This document shows, piece after piece, positions 1-12,430 of a stretch of 64,000 nt of DNA; the first letter of the stretch is position 1, and every line of letters begins with the position of its first letter. Source of the DNA: Pseudozyma flocculosa PF-1. Lineage: Eukaryota > Basidiomycota > Ustilaginomycetes > Ustilaginales > Ustilaginaceae. The position numbers and the translations under genes were made by a program. The stretch is from positions 290,417-354,416 of the forward strand of contig NW_006920894.1 in NCBI RefSeq assembly GCF_000417875.1, read 5' to 3'. The notes under the pieces are model-generated. The model saw only the letters and a list, made by a program, of their open reading frames with translations. It had not been told where the DNA came from and did no database searches.

Positions 1-469
1 GCATCTCCTCGTGCGCCTCGGCAAACGTTGCGGGGGTGGGGATGACATCCTGGAACGAGCGCTGCGATGCTGCTGCGAGGGTGGCGGTCGGGGCGGGGAC
101 GACAGGCAGGCCAGACTGGATGGCCGTTGCAAGCTCGGCGAGGGGCTGGATGTGGGTGGCGGAGCTGGGATCCGAGGAGCGGCTGTCGGTGGAGGCGACG
201 GAGCTGCGGCGCTGGTGGGCGTCGGCGGCGGGGGCAGGGGCAGGGGCTGCGACGGCCTTTTGGGGACCGCGTTGCTGTGCGAGGAAGTGGTCTGGAGGGA
301 TCTCGTAGTACTCTGCCTCTTCGTGTGTCTCTGGCCACTGTGGGTAGAAGGTCTTGGCGCGAGATGGGGACGAGGGCCCAGCGACGGCATTGGTGCGGGA
401 CGACGAAGGGCCGGGCATGGCGCTGTCGAAGTCGGCGGGGTATGATGCGCTGCCTGATGGGGACGACAT
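1..469 (-). CDS. Unrecognised protein, N-terminal part (cut by window edge)
   Basis: The minus strand is open from an ATG at 469 to the left edge, giving the first 156 residues. The protein starts MSSPSGSASYPADF, is rich in Ser, Pro and Ala, and has a short more ordered-looking stretch, FYPQWPETHEEAEYYEIP, at about residues 42-59. A low-complexity Ala/Pro region follows, then Ser-rich sequence. I do not recognise the family and see no signal peptide or membrane segment in this part. The ATG is chosen because it is the first on this strand after the divergent intergenic region shared with YPT1. Steady Ser/Pro/Ala codon use without stops supports coding, but the gene is only partly visible and its function is unknown. 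Confidence 0.6.
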   Translation of the reverse strand, partial: MSSPSGSASYPADFDSAMPGPSSSRTNAVAGPSSPSRAKTFYPQWPETHEEAEYYEIPPDHFLAQQRGPQKAVAAPAPAPAADAHQRRSSVASTDSRSSDPSSATHIQPLAELATAIQSGLPVVPAPTATLAAASQRSFQDVIPTPATFAEAHEEM

Positions 470-1048
470 GGCGGTAGTGGTGGTGCTGACGGTGCTAGTG
501 CAGGTGATGGCTGCGGGAGGGACAGGGGGCAGCGGGTGTTGGCCGAGTCTGGTGCTGGTGCTGGTGCTGTAGAGTGCGGGGGCGATGTCGGAGGCGTTGG
601 GTTGGGGTGACCGGAGAGGTGGCTCTATATAACGAAGCGGGTAGCGCTGTGGGCGTGGACCGACGAGCAGCCAGGCAGGGACCCTGTTTCACGGCGTGAG
701 AGTGTAACGGAGGGTGAATCAGGGCAGGGCCGCCGAGAACGGGTGTCGTCGCGGCGGAGGGTCGTGATGCGCCAAGGAAGCGTGGGGCGTGCCGGAGTGC
801 AAGGCGGGTCAAGAGTCGTTGTTTGCGTTGCTGGGCCAGCCAGGCAGAACAGTAGGGTGCGGTCGAGTCCTGGTGGATGGTGCTTCAGAAAAAGGGGGGG
901 CCCATGAAGTGGTGATGATGTGGTGGTGGTGAGGGATGGGGCAACTCGCGCCTGTTTGGGGAGGCTATATGATGGAGGCCGAAGCTGACCGAGAGTAGGC
1001 GGCGTTTGCCGCGTGGAAGAAGCAAGGCGGCGGGGCGTGGGCCAAAGG

Positions 1049-1064
1049 GGCCTGGCCTGGCCAG
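1049..1064. repeat. GGCCTGGCC-type promoter element copy
   Basis: The sequence reads GGCCTGGCCTGGCCAG. It is one of many near-palindromic copies found upstream of genes in this window; the best further copies are at 1195-1219, 1920-1935, 12391-12430, 18852-18870, 23333-23355, 23574-23609, 36747-36812 and 42828-42851. Confidence 0.6.
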
Positions 1065-1194
1065 ATCGGTCCGCCACCAGCCCGCGCCCGCGCCCGCGAC
1101 CTCGCCCCGCCTGCTTTCCAAATTTCCCCGGCAATTTCGAGCCTCGTTTGTGCTGCTTCTTCTTGTCGGCCTCGGCCTCGATCTAGCCAGGTGA

Positions 1195-1219
1195 GGCCAG
1201 GCCAGGCCTGCCAGGCCAG
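1195..1219. repeat. GGCCAGGCC-type promoter element cluster
   Basis: About three overlapping GGCCAGGCC/AGGCCTGCC units lie in 25 bases in the region between the left-edge gene and YPT1. The function is not known; the call rests on recurrence of the same unit upstream of other genes here. Confidence 0.6.
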
Positions 1220-1740
1220 ATGAGCTCGCCGGCCCGCCTGTCAGGCGCCTCGGCTCCGAGTCGATTATCACGTCACCCTCTCCAGCCTCGCCACATTGGG
1301 CTGAGCTGAGATGATGAGGTCCATCTGGGCCCTCGTTGGTCAACACCGTACCAAGTCGCCCTCTGCTCCACTTTGGACAACATCGACGAGTAGTAGTGTC
1401 AATCAGCGAGCGAGTGACAGAACCACATTCAGCAGGCAGCCATCACCGCCTTATGATGATGGGCTGCTCAGCCGTGCAGGCCACACGAATTCGGAGCCGG
1501 CTCCTGGCCGGCACAGCCTATAGGTCCAACCCCGGACTTGCGGGCCCCAGCAGCGACTCTGGGGCCAGCCAGCAAGGCCGCGTGGAGGCTCGGCGGGCGG
1601 TCGGGCGGGCGGGTGTGGTTGCGTGTTGATCTGGATTCTGGATCAGCTGGGCGCTCGCTCGCCCCCGCCGCCCGCCGCCCGATGCAGCGCAGCCGCGCTT
1701 GCAACCAGAAAGGGGCCCGCCGCCTGCCACGCCCTCGCCA

Positions 1741-1856
1741 NNNNNNNNNNNNNNNNNNNNNNNNNNNNNNNNNNNNNNNNNNNNNNNNNNNNNNNNNNNN
1801 NNNNNNNNNNNNNNNNNNNNNNNNNNNNNNNNNNNNNNNNNNNNNNNNNNNNNNNN
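1741..1856. other. Assembly gap (116 Ns)
   Basis: The bases are unresolved. The gap is flanked by GGCCAGGCC-type repeats and GC-rich sequence, which plausibly explains the failed assembly. Open frames crossing it cannot be trusted. Confidence 0.99.
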
Positions 1857-2076
1857 CCCTGGCCAGGCGCAGCCCAAATTCGAGGGGCAGGCAGGCTTAG
1901 GGCCGCAACGCAGGCAGAGAGGCCAGGCCAGGGCCACACAGCCACCAGGCCCGGCCTCAACGCTCGCCGCTCGCTGCCCTCTCTGGCGGGGCTGGCAGGC
2001 GAGCGGGCGAGCGGGCGGGCGTGACGCCCGACCCGTGCAGCGGCCCTTTCAACCTTGGCAGCACCAGCCACCCCCG

Positions 2077-2112
2077 TCACCACCACCACCACCACCACCA
2101 CCACCACCACCA
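2077..2112 (+). repeat. (CAC)n trinucleotide tract
   Basis: An almost uninterrupted CAC repeat lies about 190-230 bp upstream of the YPT1 start. It could be read as a His, Thr or Pro tract in open frames, but it sits in the probable promoter or 5' leader and is best treated as a microsatellite. Confidence 0.8.
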
Positions 2113-2304
2113 TCACGACCACATTCACGCCCTCACACGCTTTGCTGCCGACTCAACTCGCAACAGGCAACACCACAAGCGCCGCTCGCCATCGCCGCCC
2201 CAGCTCGGACAGACATCACCAGCACCACAAACCATCCTCGGCCATATCAGCCTAGCAACTAGACCACACCTCCTCTCTTCCACCCCAACCCCCTCATCTC
2301 CACA

Positions 2305-3748
<1,444 letters not shown>

Positions 3749-4515
3749 GCTGCGCGCCTGTCGACGTCGGACGCAGCCGTTGCTCGAGAGGGGTGCCTCG
3801 CAGGTCGCTCCGACCGCTGCTGCGCTGGCCCGGGCAGCGGTACGGCCAACGAGGCATGACTGCTGCCGCCACTGCGCCGTCGGACGAGGACCGTCCGTCG
3901 TGCGCAGGCGATGCCAGACGAAGCGCGGTCGAAGGAGGAGCCGGCTGTGATCCGATTGGGCCCGCGCTGCGCCGGTGGCAGAGCCCTTGCCAACGAGGTC
4001 GTTGTCCATAGACTCGTCTGTATTCCCGAGAAATGCGAGGGGCCCTCTTTGTTTCCCTTGCAGCCGTGTGCGTCTCGGTGTGTCGCCATGACGGTGCACG
4101 CTAGTCTGAGAGAGGGATGGTGCGGCGATAGAAAGCATGCAGCGGGGGTTGAGGCGCCAGCGTGGTTGGGGCAAATTGTTGGCGCAGCGTGGCGTGGCGT
4201 GGCGTGGCGCGGCGCGGGCTGGCCTGCCTGCAGCCCGCCCAAGCAGGCTCAGAGAGGGTCCTTTGCCGTCTGTCGGCGGACGCGTGCGCCGCGTGTGGAG
4301 AAGGAAAGCCTGGGCCAAGTCAGGCGGCGTGGGGCGGCCTGTTCCTTTCCTTCTCGCCCTCACCACCTGCCACCCCCACCTTTCACCTGCTTCCCACTCA
4401 GCTCTACCATCTGACCTGCTTTCCGATCTGGCAGCAGCCTTGAGGAGCTGCTCTACATCCTCAACACCACACCCACCCAACACCTCACCCGCCCTTGGAT
4501 CAAGATTCAGCCACC
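3749..4515. other. YPT1-NSE4 intergenic region
   Basis: This region contains the YPT1 3' flank and the NSE4 promoter. A direct repeat of GCGTGGCGTGG units lies around 4190-4220. Around 4370-4500 the sequence becomes C/T/A-rich and G-poor, typical of the leader just before a fungal start codon. No gene is seen. Confidence 0.6.
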
Positions 4516-6354
4516 ATGCCCACCGCATCCGAGGCCGGCCCATCCCGGCAGCGTCGCCGCAGGGACTCGGCCGACGGCGCAGACCCCTCCAACCCGACCG
4601 CGGAATCTTCGGGCAGGGAGGCGAGAAAGAGGAGAAGGGAGCGAGAGACTCGCACACCCTCGGCAGCCGACAAGGCGGCCAACGAGGAGGAGAGCAAGCG
4701 CGTCCGGAGCGGCTACAGAGACCTACAGGCACAGGCAGAAGGTGAGTCGCTCGCCATGCGCAGCCCTTGTCAGCCCCGAGTAAAAGATGGCATGCCCTCG
4801 CAAGATCAGGCTGGCGCTGACTGGCATCGATCGCACCCCTCCCCCTCCTCACAGACACCAAGAAGAACCTGGCCGCATACGGACCCGAACACCTCGTCCG
4901 CCTGCTCAGCGCGTCCGAAGAGCTCTACAACAAAGGTACGCTCCCCGCCTGGCGGTCTTGCTCTCCCGCCTGTACGTGCCGCCCCTCTGACGCCGTCGTG
5001 CTGAATGCTTTCTCGCCCCTCAGTCAAAGAGCCGAATGATGCGCTACTCGATTCAAAGTTTCTGCTCAACATGAGCGAGATCGGCACGCAGATGATGAAG
5101 ACGGTCAAGCTCGACGGCGGCGCCTTTGACGTCGACGACTACCTCGGACGCCTGGCGCGTTTCATGGGCGGCTCCGCCGCGCCGCTGCGACCGGGGCCGT
5201 CTGCACGCAACAGAGGTGCCAATGGGCATGCCAGCAGCGACGACGACGACGACGACGGAGCAGGCGAGAGCGGCGATGCCGACGACGTGGAGAGATGGGA
5301 CTGGGACAAGCTCGGCAGGACGGCGGCGAAATACTCGCGGAGAGCGCCAGCGCTCGATTTTCTGTGAGTGCGCGGCTGGACCTCGGCGTCCGCGGGCTGG
5401 CGTGACTGCAGCGATGACAGCACAGGCGCTGACCCTCGCTCCATCCGCATGCTTGTCGACTCGCCAACGTTGCACATGCTGCGCAGACTCGGCCCACTCC
5501 TGATCCAGCAAAAGACCCGCAAGGCCACGCAGCGGAAGCCGGTCGAGCCCACGACGGGCGTCAGGGCCGCTCCAGCTCAGGTGGGTTGTCACGACCGTCC
5601 GGGCCATCTCGTGTGGGCCGATCGCTGAGACTCCCCCACCCTTCCTTCCCCTCCCGTCGGTTTCGATGACCAGCTGCGACAAACCGACATCCAGCAGAGT
5701 CGCGAAAACGACACGTCGATCCAGGTGCGCCGCGTCGCCAAGCTCCTCACCGAGCACGGCAAGGGCGACGACGGCGGCGTCAGCCTGTTCCACTTTGCCA
5801 TCAACCCGGAGAGTTTCAGCAACACGGTCGAGAACCTGTTCTACATCAGCTTCCTCATCAAGGAGGGCAAGGCGCGGCTGTACGACGGCGCAGACGGCTT
5901 TCCGCGGCTTGGTGAGGATGCCCGCAGCCTCGAGACGCGGTCGACGCTGGACTGCGCTATTGACCCCTCCTCTCCCTCTCCCTCTCCCCTTCCCCGCAAC
6001 CCCGATAGCACCGGCGACACCGGCGACCGACGAAGACGCCGAGCGAGGCGTGAAAAAGAGCCAGTTCGTCTGGGAACTGGACATGGACGTCTACCACGTG
6101 CGTTGCGTCCCCTCGCTCCTCGCCGGTCGATGAAGAATGAGAGACGCGGCGGTATCCTGACATCCCTTTTTCTTTTTCCTCTCATCTCCCCCACGGCACG
6201 GCACGGCACGGCACGGGACGAACAGGACATCATCCGGCTCTTTTCCATTGAATCCTGCATTATACCCACGCGCAAGGCCGCCGACATTGTCACGGGCACG
6301 ACGGCCAACGGCGCCCCTTCCACGTCGCAGAGGGCCAGATCCGCCCGCGCCTAA
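4516..6354 (+). CDS. NSE4: SMC5/6 complex kleisin subunit Nse4
   Basis: Nse4 is the kleisin that bridges the Smc5 and Smc6 heads in the nuclear SMC5/6 DNA-repair complex. Seven exons close in frame: 4516-4741, 4855-4935, 5024-5363, 5487-5580, 5674-5911, 6009-6097 and 6226-6354, giving 398 residues. The family signature is at the C-terminus: HFAINPESFSNTVENLFYIS followed by FLIKEGKA, then FVWELDMDVYHDIIRLF. A second conserved stretch, DFLLGPLLIQQK, spans the exon 3/4 join. The N-terminus is basic and disordered; an Asp run (about residues 170-180) precedes DVERWDWDKLG. The ATG has a strong context (GCCACCATG). Intron 6 carries tandem CGGCA units. The first ~80 residues are poorly conserved, so the start is less sure than the rest. 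Confidence 0.9.
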
Positions 6355-6962
6355 GCTGGCCGGAGCGACGACGTCCGGATCCTCGTCCGACCTCTCGCTG
6401 GTCTGACCATGCATGCTTCCAACCACGGGACCACGCACCCCCCGTGCCTTGCCTCGTTGTACCATTACGTTTCGTCCGCGCTCGTTTGCTCACTCACCGC
6501 ATCCCGTCCCGTCCCGCTACGCTACGCCATACCATGACATGACGAGGGGCGTGACCAGTTCGAACACCACGACGAACCGAACCGACCTCCTCATCCACAT
6601 CGGAATCGACAGACATCCACATCCGTGCGCGGTCAGACGATTCGCGAGGAAAGATGAGCACGTGAACCGCATGGCATGGCATTCGGACCTTTATTTCGAT
6701 CCACACGTCAGACTGCGGACGGGACGCGGGGATCGGTGCCCGAGTAAAAAAAAAAAAAGGCGGGGTGGGGGGATATCAAGTTTGCGATAGATCGAACCGG
6801 GGGACATTGGGGGGGAGGAGGGGCCGATGCGAAGAGTGGGTCGAGACGCCGTGCCGTGCCGTGTCGAGTAGGGGGAGGGGGGAGGGGGGACATCAGAAGG
6901 AGCAGGACGTGCGTGTTGACGATGCAATGCAGGATGGGGGCGAAGACGGGCGGGGGCGCGGG
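6355..6962. other. Convergent 3' intergenic region
   Basis: This stretch lies between the stops of NSE4 (+) and the RhoGAP gene (-). It holds an A13 run at 6746-6758 followed by G-rich sequence. I see no gene; short open frames on both strands lack any protein-like pattern. Confidence 0.6.
6746..6758. repeat. A13 homopolymer between convergent genes
   Basis: Thirteen consecutive A residues lie roughly midway between two convergent stop codons. This could be a 3'-end/termination element or a length-variable homopolymer. Confidence 0.7.
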
Positions 6963-9900
6963 TCAAGCAAACAGGTCCTCTGCGTGCTCGATAAAGTCTG
7001 CGGTGGTGGTGCGTGTCGATTCCAGTGTCGGGGTCCAGATGTCAGGCCAAGTCAGGTCAGCTCAGGTCAGGTCAAGACTGCGAGTGCGTGTGAAAAAGGT
7101 GAAGGGGACGAGAGGAAGGGAAGGACAGGAAGACGAGGGAAGAGGGACTCACATTCAATCGTCATGGCCTTGCCGCCCATATGCGCGAATTCCTGTGTCG
7201 GATCGCCCGACTTCATCAGCGTGGCTGCAGCAGGGAGGGGAGGAAGGCGCCCGGATGGGATGTCAGCGAAACGGCAGTCCGACGGCGACGGCAAGCATCC
7301 GAGAATGCTGGGAGGCGCGGCGACTCACGTCCGAACACGACGCCGAGGTTGCGCGCGTTCATGCGGTTCTCCTCGCTCCTCTGCTGGACGCGGTGCAGGT
7401 GGCGCACCAGCTTGCGCAGCGTGGCGTGGTGCGGCGCCGGAAGCTTGGCGATGAGCTCGACCATCTGCTGCGCCTTGGCGCCCGCCTCGAGCTTGGCCTC
7501 GGCGAGCCGGATAAAGTCCTCGTGCAGCTCAAACGTGAGGAGCGGCACCGGCAGCTCGCGGAAGTAGTTCTTGAGCACGCTCGTAATCGCCGAGACGTCG
7601 TTGAAGCGGTCCACGTCCTCGAGGTCAAACGCCGCGCCGCGCTCAAACAGCTGCGTGATGACCTTGAGCTGCGACGAGCCGCCCGACTTGCGGTAGATGC
7701 CCTCGTAGTCCATGCCAAACGCCTCGACCGCCTGGATGCATTTTTCCACCACCAGCGGCACCTCGCGCCCCTCGATGCCCGCCTGCTCGGCCAGGTCCCG
7801 CCCAAACATCGACGGCCCAGCGGCCGCCTCGGCGGCAGCCGCATCCTCGGGCCGCGTGTAGGGCTGGCTGCACGACAGCGACAGGTTGTGCAGGCACTTG
7901 GAGTGGCAGATCTGCGAGCAGATGGCGCACCGCATCTCCGACTGGCCCCACATGTTCTTCTGGCACGCGATGCACCGCGTCGGCCGCAGCACGTTGAACG
8001 GCTGGAAGAGGTGCTCGCGCACCACCATGTCGTGCGACGCCTTGCCCGGCGCAATGACGTGCGCCGCGGCGGGGGCCTGGGCGTGCTTCGGCGGCACTGG
8101 GGGCTGCGCGCCGTTCGAATGGCCGTTGGACGACGACGACGACGAGCCCATGCCGCCCGCTAGCTTCGAGGCATCGGCCAGCTTGGGCTTGAACAGCTTG
8201 AACTTCTTGGCCATCGTCGGCGGCTCCACCTTCTCCGGCTTGATGACCCGGTGCACGGCCGAGTCGATCGAGGCCAGGTTCTCGCTGGACTGAGGCGGCG
8301 GCGCTGGCGTCGTGCCGAAGCTCTCGTTGGTCGACGCAATCGAGCCCGAGCCGGCGGGGTGGTGCCGCGAGGGCTTGCCGAAGCCGAAGCCGAAGCCCGT
8401 ACCGGCCTTGTTCGACGCGCCACCCTGCAGTTGGCTCGGGGGCAGGTCCTTGCTCGCCCGCGGCAATGGCGGCAGCGCTGGCAGCTGGTCGCGAGCCTGG
8501 CCGGCCTGCTCGACCCTCCGCGTCATCTGGCTGTAGAGCAGATTGAGCTCCTCGTTCTTGGCGTTGAGGCTCTGCGCCTCCTCGAGGAAGAGCTCGCGCG
8601 ACTGCTTCAGCTCCTCGATCTCAATCAGCAGCGAGTCGCGCTCGAGGGAAAGATCGTCAATCTCCTGGCGGTATCGCGCCTTGACGGCGTCGAGCCGCTT
8701 GGCAAGGTTCTCGGTGACGCCCGCCTCCTTGGCCTCGCGCGAGGCAGAGGCGCCGCTGTTGCCGCCGCTGCCGTCCTGCAGCGCGAGCAGCTCGGCCACT
8801 TCGGCCACGGTGACGTCGCGCTCCACGGTGAGCTTGGTCAGGTCCGCTTCCATGCCCTTGAGCGACGCCCGTACATCCTCGGAGCGCTTCTCCAGCTTCT
8901 CTTGCTGCCGCTTTTCGCTCGACATCGTGGCGAGCTTGTAGGCCTGGTCGACGAGCTGCCTCCGCAGCCTGGCCATCTCCATCTCGGCCTCGTGGCGCGC
9001 GTTGACCTCGTTGGCAAACTCCTCTTTGGCCATCGAGAAGCCCTGAGCGGCCTGCTGGCTGGCCCGCTTGATGCGGTCGTATTTGCTCTGCAGGCTCTGC
9101 ATCTTGTCGCGCGTCTCGTCGAGGTCCTTGAGCACCATCTCGACAAACGAGATGTCCATGCTGACGTGGCCGTCGGTCGCCGCCTGCATCGACTCGCGCA
9201 TCTTGGCCGATAGGTTCGACAGGCCAGAGCCGTCGCGGTCGTGCTTGGACGGGGTCTCCGCTCCCGTCTTTGGCGCTGCTGCTTCATCCTGGAGGACCTC
9301 CTCGTCGTTGTCCGAGAGGCCATTCGTCGGCGACGATGGCGCCCCGCGCTCGTGCGGCCGATCATCGGACGACATCGAGCCCCGGACGACGTCTTCGTCA
9401 GCCTTGATCGGTGGCCGGATCGACATGCGCTTGGCCGCCCTCGACGTCTTGCCCGCGCCAGGCAGAGCAAGCGACGAGGAGCCTGCCGCCTCGGCCTCTT
9501 CCTCGAGCATCGGCGAGCTCAGCTGGAAGTTGTCGTTGGTGTCGAAGCGCCCGAACGAGTCCATAAGCTGGATGAAGTCGGAATCGTAGAACGAGTAGGT
9601 CTTGGAGAGCCTCGAAGAGGAACCCGAGGCGGGGAGCCCCGTTTTGCGGCCCTTCCCGGGAGAGGCATGCACGTTGGCCCGCGTGGCACTCTGTGTGCCG
9701 TCGGTGTCCTGGCTGTATTCGGAGCTCGAGGAAAAGACGCTCTTGGTCGCCGAGTCGACGCTGAAACCGTTGACGCCCGGGCTCGCGCCGGCCGAGCTGG
9801 GCTTGCCAGACGCATCGCCAAGGGCTGACCGTGGGTTTTGTTGCGGTGCCGTTGCCGAGGCGACGCTGCCATCTTCGGCCCTGCGAGCGCCGGATTTGCC

Positions 9901-11303
9901 CCCTGAAGGCGAGTCAGGCTGGGCCCGATGACCTTGGACCGCGGTGCTGAGGGACGAGGCGGACCCCGAGGGCGTGACGCCGTCCGCCAAACTGTCCGTC
10001 GAACGGCTGGGTACAGGTGTAGGCGAGACGGGCGATCCGCGTCGATCCGGCGTTTGACCGGGAGCAGGACTCGGAGAGCCCCGCCCTTCCCTCACAGGAG
10101 GCGGAGGTGCCTGCATCGGTCGCTTGCCGTTGGCTGAGCCGGGACGAGGACTGCGGTCATGGGCACCGGCACTGCCAGGATACGGCGACAGCGACGATGC
10201 GCTGCCAAAGGCGTTGGCCGGCTGGGAAGCGAGCGGCTGCACGGCGGCCCCGGGTGTCCTTGCTGGTAGAGCCGCCTCCTTTTCCGGTGGGCTGGGTGGC
10301 CGAGTGTTGGTGGGTTGGCGAACGGAACCGTCATCGACCGAGATCGTCGGCATGGCAGGCGATGGCTCTCCCGAGGGCATGAAGCCGGGCATGCGCGCCG
10401 ATGCGCTGTCCTGCGAGCCTGCTTGTCGGCGTGCCTCCTGTGAGGGGAAAACGGGACGGAGAGGAGAACGAAAGACGGTCAGCTTTCTGCTCGACGTACC
10501 GCTGATTGACGCTGGTGGTCGCCCCGGGGGACCATCGAGGCTAGACTGCTCACCTCGGCTTCCAGCCTCTGCTTCTCCTTGAGCTTGTTGGCTCTCCTCT
10601 GCTCGGCGTGCTTGCGGCTGCGGGCGACGCGCTGGTTGTGGCAGGGCATGCAGTAGATGCCCTGATTCGTCTTGGCAAAGACGAGCTCCTCGATCCGCGA
10701 GTGGCAGGCGCGACAGGTGAAGCACGATGCGTGGTAGGACTCATCGCCCGTCATGATGGCCTCTTCCATGATGGGCAGGTTGCAGATGTTGCAGCTGTAG
10801 TTGCACTCTCCGCAGATTGGGTGGCCGTCCGAGAGCAGGAGGATGTCGTCGCGATCCGTGCTGACCTTGTTCTTGCACTTTGCGCACCGAAAGCAGTCGA
10901 CATGCCACAGCTTGGTGCTGTCAGGTCGGGCGGCAGGTTCGAAAGGTGGCAGGTCAGCGAGCTGCCTTCTTCTCTCTAGGCCCTCATGACCGGAGCTGGT
11001 CCTCGGCGGAAGGGTCCAGCCCCGTTGCCGCCGTCGCCGCCGCCAACCGATGGACGCCGTGCTCCATACGCCGAGCTGGGCCGAGCTGGGCTGGGCTGGG
11101 CGTAGAACAAGGCTGCCACGCTACGGCGCAACTCACGCAAACTGGATGACGCCCTCCTCGACCGAGTCTTCTCCGAGTAGCCGGTTGCAGCCGCCGCAGT
11201 AGACTTCTTCTAGCTCGCCTTCCTTTTCAAGCCCCAAGGCGCCGGGATCGTCGAGGGCGAGGTTCGGCGAAGCATCGTGGAAGCTGTTGCTGACGACCAT
11301 CAT
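6963..11303 (-). CDS. LIM-LIM-C1-RhoGAP protein (Rho/Cdc42 GTPase-activating)
   Basis: The protein is a predicted activator of GTP hydrolysis on Rho/Cdc42-type GTPases, acting in polarity and the cytoskeleton. Exons on the minus strand are 11303-11137, 10917-10554, 10437-7329, 7224-7153 and 6997-6963, giving 1248 residues. Two LIM zinc fingers lie at residues 36-94 and 98-148 with complete Cys/His ligand sets. A basic helix follows, then a long Ser/Pro-rich region and a coiled coil (about 530-790). A C1 zinc finger lies near 978-1033 (HDMVVREHLFQPF, then CX2C pairs). The RhoGAP domain (about 1059-1245) has the arginine finger in YRKSG (about 1092), LKNYFRELPVPL and NLGVVFGPTL. The last exon is only 35 bases and supplies the domain end, YFIEHAEDLF. 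An in-frame stop lies just upstream of the ATG. The layout matches fungal Rga1/Rga2-type proteins, but the C1 domain leaves orthology open. Confidence 0.93.
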
Positions 11304-12390
11304 GTTGGAGAACCGCCAGGCCGGCTAGCTGGGCTCGGAGCGGCGGCGGCAGCGAACGTGAGGAGTGGCCCTGGAGGGTTGAGGCACCGGAGGGACAGAT
11401 CGCAGAACGGCGGGCGTGAGACGACGTCGGTTCAACGACAGGGGAGCGATGCAGGCGTATGGGTGGCTCGACTGGTCGTCGGACGCCCGCAGCGTGCCTC
11501 GGTCGCAGGCAGAGGCAACAATGGGCAGCGTCTCGGAGTGTCCGAGCCAGGCGACCGGGCAATGATCAGGATGCCGGACTCGGCGGGCGCGGGCAAGCTG
11601 GCCAAGGTACGCTGTCGATGACCGTCTGAGTCTTCGCCTCGGAGCCAAGCCGACAGGGATCCAGACCTTTGCCGGTCCGGGAGAGGGGTGCAAATCGCAA
11701 GCCGGGCAGCCTCTTGCTGGCGTTGCCTGCTCGGCCTAGGGACGTCCCGAAGCGGTGATGGAGCGCTTCACGATTGGAGCGGCACCGTTCCGAACGCCAG
11801 GACAGCGTTGCTAATAGAGGAAGCGAGGCCGGGGCGATTCGTCGGTCGGCGGCACTGCCGAAGCGTTGGCTGGGGTGGGTCAGGATAACCCTTCGAGCAA
11901 GCAACAGGTGCGAGGCGAGGAAGCAGATGGCGGTCGGTAGCAGGTGGCGGTGGTCGTCGCGATGGTCGTGGTGTCGCCGTGGCCGTCGTCGTCGTCGTCG
12001 TCGCCGTCGTGCCGTCGTTGTTCGTTCGGCTTGGTCGGTCGATCGCTGTCGAAAGCGGGGACCGAGAGCGCTGCACGAGCCAGAGGAACCTGGGGCTGGT
12101 GGTGATGGTGGGGTGCGTTGATGCGTACGTGCGGGCTGCGCTGCCAAGCCAGGATGGGCCGGAGGAGTGGACGACGAGACACAGTTGCCAGGCAGGCAGG
12201 CTCAGCTTCGAGAGCGTAGAGGACGATGATGCGCTTGCTTGTGTGCTGCCGCCGCTTTGGTCGGGAGGTGCGTGGTTCGAGGAGGTGCGCTGGTGCCTGC
12301 TGCCCGCCTGCCCGCCTGCCGCTCGCTGGTTTGTGAGGGGCGCGTGCACGCAGCAGCCGCCCCAGCAGCAGCGACCTTCGAAGCCACACG

Positions 12391-12430
12391 GCAGGCCTGG
12401 CCTGTCTGGCTGGCTGGCTGTCTGGCTGGC
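12391..12430. repeat. GGCCTGGCC plus (GGCT)n repeat
   Basis: GCAGGCCTGGCCTG runs directly into five or more CTGG/TGGC units. It lies about 1.1 kb upstream of the RhoGAP start codon. Confidence 0.6.

Larger units (their letters stand above)
470..2304. other. Divergent intergenic region with assembly gap
   Basis: This stretch lies between the start of the left-edge gene and the YPT1 start codon and probably holds both promoters and leaders. It contains clusters of the GGCCTGGCC/GGCCAGGCC element (1049-1064, 1195-1219, 1920-1935), a 116-base run of Ns at 1741-1856, GGCGGGCGGGC-type sequence around 2000-2020 and a (CAC)n tract just upstream of YPT1. Overlapping open frames on both strands look like GC-rich noise and none resembles a protein. 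Confidence 0.7.

Noticed and set aside
1518..2262. Open frames running through the N gap
   Set aside because: They depend on unknown bases being open and consist otherwise of Gly/Ala/Pro/Arg-rich noise.
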